Shown one piece after another: positions 43,431-48,932 of a stretch of 48,932 bases of DNA (position 1 is its first letter; each line of letters starts with the position of its first letter). The stretch spans positions 1 to 48,932 of the forward strand of contig JAZOOY010000048.1 in the NCBI GenBank assembly GCA_045655325.1. Direction: 5' to 3'. The DNA is from UBA1738 sp045655325. Lineage in GTDB: Bacteria; Bacillota; Clostridia; UBA1381. A program made the position numbers and the translations under genes. The notes under the pieces were generated by a model. That model had not been told where the DNA came from. It worked only from the letters and a program-made list of their open reading frames with translations, and ran no database searches.

Positions 43431-43465
43431 AATGCATTGTTTAAAGGAAATTTTTATATAAAGTA

Positions 43466-43494
43466 TTGACAATCAAATTTTCCTGTGTTATGCT
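43466..43494 (+). promoter_or_regulatory. Sigma-A promoter of the GntR-ABC operon
   Basis: TTGACA, 17-bp spacer, TATGCT. The inverted repeat just downstream covers the likely start site. Confidence 0.85.
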
Positions 43495-43496
43495 TT

Positions 43497-43523
43497 AACT
43501 GTATTAATACAAACGATACAGTT
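43497..43523 (+). promoter_or_regulatory. Probable operator for the GntR regulator
   Basis: Perfect inverted repeat AACTGTAT - 11 bases - ATACAGTT, with a smaller palindrome GTATTAATAC (43501-43510) in its left part. It begins 3 bases after the -10 box, so binding should block transcription. Family members commonly regulate themselves; the link to this protein is inferred from position. Confidence 0.72.
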
Positions 43524-43538
43524 GAAAGGAGTGATTAA

Positions 43539-43913
43539 ATGATACGACTTGACTACAAAAATGACAAGCCTCTGCACGAACAAATAACCCAAGGCATTAA
43601 AGACCTTATTATTTGCGGTGTATTGGCGCCAAACGACCAGCTTCCATCTGTACGCGAGCTTTCTGTTAGCCTCACAGTAAACCCAAATACTGTTCAAAGA
43701 GCCTATAAGGCACTTGAAACAGATGGCGTAATCTATTCTATTCGCGGTAAGGGTAATTTTGTAGCTGAATCTCACGGAGCTGATAATCGTACACTTGACA
43801 AGCTATACTTCTCTCTTGCAGAAATCGTACGTGAACTTGCATTCTATGGCGAATCTGAGGAGAAAATCTTAAAAATCACTACAAATATTTTAAAAGAAAG
43901 GAATGATAATTGA
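43539..43913 (+). CDS. GntR-family repressor, YtrA type
   Basis: A 124-residue DNA-binding protein. The winged helix shows YKNDKPLHEQITQGIKDLII, LPSVRELSVSLTVNPNTVQRAYKALE and GVIYSIRGKGNFV. The effector domain is only two helices (about 80-124), the YtrA subfamily layout, which usually controls adjacent ABC transporters. AAAGGAG precedes the ATG. Its stop overlaps the ATP-binding protein start as TGATG. It likely binds the inverted repeat in its own promoter. Confidence 0.92.
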   Translation: MIRLDYKNDKPLHEQITQGIKDLIICGVLAPNDQLPSVRELSVSLTVNPNTVQRAYKALETDGVIYSIRGKGNFVAESHGADNRTLDKLYFSLAEIVRELAFYGESEEKILKITTNILKERNDN

Positions 43914-44812
43914 TGATTAAAGTTAAAGACGTAGTAAAAACCTTTGACGGCTTTCACGCTTTGGACGGCTTTAATATGACTGTTAAGCGTGGTAGTATTT
44001 ATGGTCTTGTTGGCCCTAACGGTGCAGGAAAAACCACAATAATCAGCCACCTAACAGGCGTTTTGTTACAGGATTCAGGTAAAATCTCAATTGCCGGCGA
44101 AGATGTATGGGAAAATGCAGAACTTAAACAAAAAGTTCTTTCTATAAATGACGATTGGTACTATTTCGGTACATATACAATTAAGGAAATGGCAAAGTTT
44201 TACGAAAGCGTTTACAAAAACTTTAACCGTGAGCGTTTTGAAAAGCTTGGCGAAATTCTACATTTTAATGAAAACACTCAAATCCGCAGACTTTCAAAGG
44301 GTATGAAAAAACAGGTTGCATTCCGCTTGGTACTATCCTGTATGCCAGAAGTTTTGATTTTAGACGAACCACTTGATGGGCTTGACCCTGTTATGCGTAA
44401 GCAGATAATGAATGTTATAATTGCAGACGTTGCAGAGCGCAAAATGACGGTTTTGGTTTCTTCTCACAACCTTCGTGAGCTTGAAGATATCTGCGACCAT
44501 GTTGGAATTATCCATAACGGCAAAATGGTTATTGAAAAGCCACTTGATGACTTAAAAGGTAACGTTCAAAAGCTTCAGCTTGCATTCTCTGGTGAGTTCC
44601 CTGAAGTCTTAAAAGATGCACTTGACATTCTTCACCTATCAAAAACAGGTTCTGTATATACTGCAATCGTAAAGGGCGATTCAGACTCCATTACAGATAT
44701 TGTTTCAAACGCAAATCCTTTGATTTTTGATAAGGTCAGCCTCACACTTGAGGAAGTATTCATTTATGAGTTAGGAGGTTTGGGTTATGACTTCAAGCAA
44801 ATCATTGTTTAA
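43913..44812 (+). CDS. ABC transporter ATP-binding protein
   Basis: A 299-residue ATPase with Walker A (GPNGAGKTT), the Q-loop region, signature RLSKGMKKQ, Walker B VLILDEPLDGLDP and the switch His in SSHNLREL. The family is ABC-2 type exporters and antibiotic-response transporters. It overlaps the permease gene by 26 bases, a sign of coupling. It is the second gene of the GntR operon and pairs with the permease that follows. Confidence 0.95.
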   Translation: MIKVKDVVKTFDGFHALDGFNMTVKRGSIYGLVGPNGAGKTTIISHLTGVLLQDSGKISIAGEDVWENAELKQKVLSINDDWYYFGTYTIKEMAKFYESVYKNFNRERFEKLGEILHFNENTQIRRLSKGMKKQVAFRLVLSCMPEVLILDEPLDGLDPVMRKQIMNVIIADVAERKMTVLVSSHNLRELEDICDHVGIIHNGKMVIEKPLDDLKGNVQKLQLAFSGEFPEVLKDALDILHLSKTGSVYTAIVKGDSDSITDIVSNANPLIFDKVSLTLEEVFIYELGGLGYDFKQIIV

Positions 44813-46895
44813 TTTCGGAATATATAAAAATGCTTTAAAGCGTTTTAAATGGGGCAGTTTCTTATACTTTATCATACTCTTCTTCTCCCTGCCGTTTATC
44901 ATTTTGGTACAGGAAAAGGAATATCTCTTCAATTCATACAGATATGTACCTGAAACAACACCTTTGATCCTGCAAAGCGGATTTATGGTTATACCCGTAC
45001 TGCTTGCAATGATTGTGCCGACCATTGTCGCAACACTTTGTTTTAACAATGTTCACTCCGCAAAACAGAGTAATTTCATACATAGCCTGCCACTTGCAAG
45101 ACTAGAAAACTACATTTCAAATATTTTGGCAAGTCTTACGCTAATAATTCTTCCTGTTTTATTAAATGCCGTAATTCTTTTAGTAATGAGCCTTACAGGT
45201 TATCAGGAAATTATTACATCAAGCTCTGTTGTTTACTGGTTCTTCTTAAATATCGCAATCAGCTTTATAATGCTTTCTGTATCAACATTTGCGGCATTTT
45301 TAACGGGACACACAGCGGCACACCTTGCTATAAACTTGCTTATTCACACAGCACCTTTGATTGTTGCTCTTGGAATTTACCTTATAAGTGATATATTCCT
45401 TTACGGCTTTTCTGAGTCTAACACATTCATCGGTACACAAATTGTAAATAATACTCCGATGGTATGGCTATTCTCTTCAGCTGTTGACCACAATAAAGAT
45501 TTAAATGTGTTTTTAGAACCGCAAAGTTGGATATTTGTTGCTATGGCTATTGCCTTTTATATTCTTGCATTCTTGCTATATAAGAATCGCAAACTTGAAG
45601 CCTGCGGTGACGTTGCCGCATTTAAGGTGTTCAGACCTATTTTGAAATACACAGCAACTGTTTTTGCGGCAGTTTTGATATTCGGTATGCTATCTTCAAC
45701 CAACCTTGGTGCAGTACCTATTTTCACAATAGCAGCAGCTGTTACAGCAGTTGTATACTTTGCATCTGAAATGCTTATAAGAAAAACCGTTAAAGTGTTT
45801 GGAAGCTTCAAAGGTTATGTAGGCTTTGCCCTATTTATGGCGATTTTCATCAGCATTTTTGCATACACCGATATCTTTGGATATGAGCACAGAATTCCAG
45901 AGCGTGCAGATGTTGAAAGTGCCACAATATACTATCGTTTTGGAAATACTATTCCAATGGTGACAGATGATAAACTTATTGAAGATGTCCGCACAATTCA
46001 TTCAGAATTAATAAGCGATATTCCTGTTGTTGATAATAATTTTGACAGGTATACTAACCTTTATGTTAAGTATAACCTTAAAAACGGTAAAACTTTAGAG
46101 CGTCAATACAGAGTAACGGAAGAAATGACAGACCGTGCCATTGCCAAAATGTATGAGACAACAGAATACAAAAATATTGTTTATGATTTCAATTTGATTA
46201 ATATTGACAAGATTAAAAATATTGATATGCGTGTCTTCTCTAACTCATATACGCATCATATTTCAGTTAATGAAAACTCTTCAAGGATTTTAGATGCAAT
46301 AAAGAAAGATTTGGAAGTTCTTACCTATGATGAAATAGAGAAACAGGGATTTGCAATTAACATTTCATTCTACATCAACCAGACAGCCGAAGAAAATAAA
46401 GATTCAGGTGTATTTGTTACCGTACAGCCTGCAGACTATGATTACTATCCAAACAGAATGCTTTCATTCAATATTAATATCAATTCAAACTTCGAGAACA
46501 CTTTTGCACTTCTAAAAGAGCTGGGATATTATGATGAATTTGTTTCTGCGTTTAAGGATGGTATGAAGATCTGTACGCTTCCTGTTACTGTTAATGAAAA
46601 TGAATATACCTATAAGAATGATACGGGTAACTCTTATGAGTTTATGATAAATGTTAAGGATATGGTATCAATAAACCCATCTGATGCATTGACTCTTACT
46701 GAAACTCTTATAAACGAACCAATCGGTAACTACAGAAAAACAAGTATGCTACCTGATGGAACACATTACCTTGTATATTGTTTCAAGGATGATTATCAGA
46801 CTATTGACCTTGACTCACATTGTGCATCTTTTACAGAAGAAACAATGCCTGAATATTTGAAAAAATATCTTTATACAGGAATAAAAAATAATTAA
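44787..46895 (+). CDS. ABC transporter permease with C-terminal extracellular domain
   Basis: A 702-residue membrane protein. About ten hydrophobic segments lie in residues 25-360, including FLYFIILFFSLPFIILV and LFMAIFISIFAYTDIFGY. The remaining part (about 365-702) is hydrophilic and beta-rich, with VKYNLKNGKTLERQYRVTEEM, and probably faces the cell exterior. The layout recalls the YtrC/YtrD-like permeases and the DUF6449 group, which I cannot check. AGGAGG precedes the ATG. The substrate is unknown; cell-wall antibiotics are a family precedent. Confidence 0.85.
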   Translation: MTSSKSLFNFGIYKNALKRFKWGSFLYFIILFFSLPFIILVQEKEYLFNSYRYVPETTPLILQSGFMVIPVLLAMIVPTIVATLCFNNVHSAKQSNFIHSLPLARLENYISNILASLTLIILPVLLNAVILLVMSLTGYQEIITSSSVVYWFFLNIAISFIMLSVSTFAAFLTGHTAAHLAINLLIHTAPLIVALGIYLISDIFLYGFSESNTFIGTQIVNNTPMVWLFSSAVDHNKDLNVFLEPQSWIFVAMAIAFYILAFLLYKNRKLEACGDVAAFKVFRPILKYTATVFAAVLIFGMLSSTNLGAVPIFTIAAAVTAVVYFASEMLIRKTVKVFGSFKGYVGFALFMAIFISIFAYTDIFGYEHRIPERADVESATIYYRFGNTIPMVTDDKLIEDVRTIHSELISDIPVVDNNFDRYTNLYVKYNLKNGKTLERQYRVTEEMTDRAIAKMYETTEYKNIVYDFNLINIDKIKNIDMRVFSNSYTHHISVNENSSRILDAIKKDLEVLTYDEIEKQGFAINISFYINQTAEENKDSGVFVTVQPADYDYYPNRMLSFNININSNFENTFALLKELGYYDEFVSAFKDGMKICTLPVTVNENEYTYKNDTGNSYEFMINVKDMVSINPSDALTLTETLINEPIGNYRKTSMLPDGTHYLVYCFKDDYQTIDLDSHCASFTEETMPEYLKKYLYTGIKNN

Positions 46896-46916
46896 ATAAC
46901 ATCAAGGAGTGAAAAT

Positions 46917-47381
46917 ATGAAGAAGATTTTAGCGTGGATTTTTATCGCGATATGTATTCTTTCTATTTGTGCCTGTACTAATGACACAGTGATAAATAGA
47001 GAAACTGAAATTTGTGCATTTGTGAAGGAAATTAGAGATGATGTAATTATTATTGATATTGCTGAATATGTTACATCAAAAGATAAAGAAAGAGTATCTG
47101 AACTCAAGTTGACAAGCTTTGATATGCCAAATGGTTATTATATACATAATCCAGAGATAGAATCACAAGAATTCACTTTAACTCAAGAAACTATGTACAA
47201 CTTTATCGATTGGAACAATGATTTTGTGCAAAAGGGTGAAAATAGAGAGATTTCTACCACAAATAAAGATGGTTTTATCAAATACTTAAGCACCTATGAA
47301 AATTCACAACCCAATATGCCATTTTTCTTTAAAATAAGTGGTACAGAAGTAATAAGTATTACAGAAAAACCTATGATGTAA
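46917..47381 (+). CDS. Small lipoprotein of the GntR-ABC operon
   Basis: A 154-residue protein I do not recognise. A signal peptide with hydrophobic core (IFIAICILSICA) ends in ICA-C, which fits a lipobox with the lipid-bearing Cys at residue 20. The mature part is acidic and beta-like, with VKEIRDDVIIIDIAEYV and ISGTEVISI. AAGGAG precedes the ATG, and a terminator follows. It lies 21 bases after the permease, so it is probably an accessory binding or modulating subunit on the outer face of the membrane. Confidence 0.8.
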   Translation: MKKILAWIFIAICILSICACTNDTVINRETEICAFVKEIRDDVIIIDIAEYVTSKDKERVSELKLTSFDMPNGYYIHNPEIESQEFTLTQETMYNFIDWNNDFVQKGENREISTTNKDGFIKYLSTYENSQPNMPFFFKISGTEVISITEKPMM

Positions 47382-47389
47382 ACATTATT

Positions 47390-47419
47390 AAGAGTGCGGT
47401 TAAATCCGCACTCTTTTTT
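47390..47419 (+). terminator. Terminator of the GntR-ABC operon
   Basis: AGAGTGCGG pairs with CCGCACTCT, followed by a T run. Confidence 0.93.
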
Positions 47420-47449
47420 CTTTTTCTCTATACAATTTCCAAAAAAACC

Positions 47450-47478
47450 TTGACAATCAGGCTTGTTTTTGTTATACT
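47450..47478 (+). promoter_or_regulatory. Promoter of tRNA-Glu
   Basis: TTGACA, 17-bp spacer, TATACT, ending 13 bases before the tRNA. Confidence 0.88.
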
Positions 47479-47491
47479 GTAGAAGTTCTAT

Positions 47492-47566
47492 GGCCCGTTG
47501 GTCAAGCGGTTAAGACTCCGCCCTCTCACGGCGGCGACAAGGGTTCGATTCCCTTACGGGTCACCA
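47492..47566 (+). tRNA. tRNA-Glu (anticodon CTC)
   Basis: A complete 75-base cloverleaf. The acceptor GGCCCGT pairs with ACGGGTC (one G-T pair), the anticodon stem CCGCC/GGCGG encloses CTCTCAC, and the T arm is GGG-TTCGATT-CCC. Discriminator A and an encoded CCA end it. CTC reads only GAG, an accessory Glu tRNA in an AT-rich genome. It is a single-gene unit with its own promoter and terminator. I saw no att duplication near it. Confidence 0.95.
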
Positions 47567-47573
47567 AATTAGA

Positions 47574-47600
47574 AAAGATCATCAATTGATGGTCTTTTTT
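47574..47600 (+). terminator. Terminator after tRNA-Glu
   Basis: AAGATCATC pairs with GATGGTCTT (one G-T pair) around a 4-base loop, followed by a T run. Confidence 0.85.
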
Positions 47601-47607
47601 AATATTT

Positions 47608-47640
47608 GCAAAAAATCCTGAACAATCGTTCAGGATTTTG
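47608..47640. terminator. Terminator after rex
   Basis: AAAATCCTGAAC pairs with GTTCAGGATTTT, with a long A run on the plus strand that becomes a T run for rex. Confidence 0.9.
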
Positions 47641-48279
47641 TTATTCATCAACCTTTTGATTTATCTTAAATGCAAGAGTCATCAATGAGTCTGTCAAATG
47701 TACGTTTTCAACAGGAACAGGCTTTTTTGTCTTAATTTCAACATAAGCAAAATTCCAAAGCCCTTTTATTCCGTATTCAACCAGTTCGTTTGCCACTTCT
47801 TCAATAATTGTTTTAGGAAGTGTCAGCATTGCAATATCAATTTCATTTTCACGGATAAAGGCTTCGATATCTTTCATATCCATAATCTTTATTCCATTAC
47901 ATTCCCTGCCTATTTTCTCAGGGTCAATGTCAAACATACCTAAAACATCAAAACCTCGATGTTGCATAGCCGCGTAATTTGCAAGAGCATGACCCAAGTG
48001 ACCTGCTCCAACAATAATTGCTTTATATCCGTTTGATGTACCTAATAATTCTTCAATTTCATTCAAAAGATACTTTACGTTATATCCGTAACCTTGCTGT
48101 CCAAAACCGCCGAAACAGTTAAAATCCTGTCTTATCTGGCTGGCAGTAACACCCATTTTTTCGCTTAACGCAGTTGATGAAATTCTTGTCTTACCATTCT
48201 TATCAAGTTCACTTAAATAACGATAATATCTAGGAAGTCGTCTTATAACAACCTCGGGAACTTTTCTCTTTGTTTCCAA
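47641..48279 (-). CDS. rex: Redox-sensing transcriptional repressor Rex
   Basis: A protein of 212 residues from the TTG at 48279 (GGAGG 8 bases upstream); the longer frame to 48345 runs into the promoter and is rejected. Seen: an N-terminal winged helix (VVIRRLPRYYRYL; SEKMGVTASQIRQDFNCFG), then an NADH Rossmann domain with IVGAGHLGHALANY and FDIDPEKIG. Known: Rex leaves DNA when NADH/NAD rises, releasing fermentation genes. It diverges from a PPi-type pfk. Confidence 0.96.
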   Translation of the reverse strand: METKRKVPEVVIRRLPRYYRYLSELDKNGKTRISSTALSEKMGVTASQIRQDFNCFGGFGQQGYGYNVKYLLNEIEELLGTSNGYKAIIVGAGHLGHALANYAAMQHRGFDVLGMFDIDPEKIGRECNGIKIMDMKDIEAFIRENEIDIAMLTLPKTIIEEVANELVEYGIKGLWNFAYVEIKTKKPVPVENVHLTDSLMTLAFKINQKVDE

Positions 48280-48316
48280 GAATCTTTCCTCCAAATCATA
48301 ATAAATATCTATATAA

Positions 48317-48345
48317 ATTATAACACAGATTTTAGAATTTCGCAA
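48317..48345 (-). promoter_or_regulatory. Sigma-A promoter of rex
   Basis: TTGCGA (48345-48340), 17-bp spacer, TATAAT (48322-48317). It supports the TTG start of rex downstream. Confidence 0.75.
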
Positions 48346-48353
48346 CAGTTATT

Positions 48354-48371
48354 TTGTTGACATAATAACTA
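48354..48371 (+). promoter_or_regulatory. Candidate Rex operator over the pfk promoter
   Basis: TTGTTGACATAATAACTA is a degraded match to the Rex site TTGTTAA-N4-TTAACAA, agreeing at about 11 of 14 fixed positions. It covers the pfk -35 box. The weak half is on the right. Position beside rex raises the odds, but the site is not proven. Confidence 0.45.
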
Positions 48372-48385
48372 AATTCGTGTATAAT
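48357..48385 (+). promoter_or_regulatory. Sigma-A promoter of pfk
   Basis: TTGACA, 17-bp spacer, TATAAT: an exact consensus, followed by a strong GGAGG before the gene. Confidence 0.9.
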
Positions 48386-48420
48386 TATGTCGTATGATTA
48401 AACTTTGGAGGTACTACATA

Positions 48421-48932
48421 ATGAAAGACGGAAATTTTGCAGTAGCACAATCAGGTGGCCCAACGGCAGCTATAAACGCTACCCTTTGTGGCGTTATTGA
48501 AGGTGCTTTTGCCTCAGGAAAAAATATTTTTGGCGCAAGAAATGGTATTTTAGGTGTTGTAAAAGATGATTTTGCTGAACTTAACCCTATTTTTGCGGAT
48601 ATGGATAATCTTCAGCTTTTAAAGAATACACCAGCTGCTTACCTTGGTTCTTGCAGATATAAGCTTCCCAGCCCAGATGCCAACCCTGAAGTTTATGAAA
48701 CAATTTTTGCAAACTTTGAAAAACACAACATTGATAAGTTTATATATATCGGCGGTAACGATTCAATGGATACCGTTAATAAGTTGTCTGAATACTCACT
48801 AAAACACAACAAAGGTGTATGCGTTGTTGGTGTTCCAAAAACTATTGATAACGACCTTATGGGCACAGACCACACCCCGGGCTTTGGCTCTGCCGCAAAA
48901 TTTGTTGCAACATCTGTAAGTGAAATTGCCCG
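48421..48932 (+). CDS. pfp: Pyrophosphate-type phosphofructokinase, N-terminal part
   Basis: The first 170 residues; the gene runs off the right edge. Seen: the nucleotide/PPi loop QSGGPTAAINA (10-20), GGNDSMDT (111-118) and PKTIDND (139-145). In ATP-dependent enzymes these read GGDGS and PGTIDND; the Lys after Pro and the non-Gly before Ser block ATP and mark the PPi-dependent group. It phosphorylates fructose-6-phosphate using pyrophosphate, reversibly. GGAGG precedes the ATG. It diverges from rex. Confidence 0.9.
   Translation, partial: MKDGNFAVAQSGGPTAAINATLCGVIEGAFASGKNIFGARNGILGVVKDDFAELNPIFADMDNLQLLKNTPAAYLGSCRYKLPSPDANPEVYETIFANFEKHNIDKFIYIGGNDSMDTVNKLSEYSLKHNKGVCVVGVPKTIDNDLMGTDHTPGFGSAAKFVATSVSEIA

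Noticed and set aside
47440..47610. Integrated element at tRNA-Glu
   Set aside because: No integrase, no repeated tRNA 3' end and no change in gene style were found nearby.
1..48932. CRISPR arrays, insertion sequences, phage or defence systems
   Set aside because: No regularly spaced repeats, transposase, phage or restriction genes were seen on either strand.

Overview
The window looks like chromosome of a spore-forming, anaerobic, low-GC Firmicute of the class Clostridia, probably a gut commensal. The evidence is AT-rich intergenic DNA with consensus sigma-A promoters, strong GGAGG ribosome binding sites, T-box and PyrR RNA regulation, a spoIIGA-sigE-spoVAC cluster, rubrerythrin, a PPi-type phosphofructokinase next to rex, and a bile salt hydrolase. 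I found no phage, insertion sequence, CRISPR array or other mobile DNA; codon use and gene style look uniform by eye.

Layout. 1-830: start of a metY-type sulfhydrylase gene (runs off the left edge) behind a Met-type T-box leader. 834-10853: a complete UMP-synthesis operon on the minus strand, transcribed pyrC-carA-carB-pyrK-pyrD-pyrF-pyrE-pyrB-pyrI, with nearly every junction overlapping and a PyrR-type attenuator in the leader. 10921-12640: rubrerythrin and bile salt hydrolase (plus). 12639-15716: trmB, upp, then a pspC / secreted stalk-C39 protein / Nudix group (minus). 15838-18605: secG (plus) facing a frameshifted heparinase-like gene and birA (minus). 18660-20574: glyS and mscL (plus). 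20556-24424: small unknown gene, a ClpE-like unfoldase and a split chromate transporter (minus). 24470-33826: trmL-degV-apgM-like-AI-2E-metG-proS-capD on the minus strand. 33927-38118: yihY (plus) facing pgi, a small P-loop gene and thrC (minus). 38199-41511: smpB, DUF378, a DUF4830-like protein, and the sporulation cluster. 41528-43430: DUF1385 gene and prmC. 43466-47419: a GntR-controlled ABC transporter operon. 47450-47600: tRNA-Glu(CTC). 47608-48932: rex and the start of a divergent PPi-type pfk.

How the genes work together. The pyr operon covers every step from bicarbonate to UMP, and upp supplies the uracil salvage route. It carries two kinds of control: an RNA attenuator that should sense UMP through PyrR, and the PyrI subunit that gives allosteric feedback. 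The carA product lacks its catalytic cysteine (Gly in a GIGLGHQ motif), which predicts a carbamoyl-phosphate synthetase that uses free ammonia. thrC and an apgM-like gene proposed in the family literature as a homoserine kinase lie 2.3 kb apart. The spoIIGA-sigE promoter region carries an exact Spo0A box. Rex and pfk diverge from a region with a candidate Rex operator, suggesting redox control of glycolysis.

The window is mostly housekeeping. The most surprising signals are the CarA active-site substitution, the A8 frameshift in the heparinase-like gene, a 136-residue P-loop protein between pgi and thrC, and the secreted stalk-C39 fusion. I see no clearly novel multigene system.
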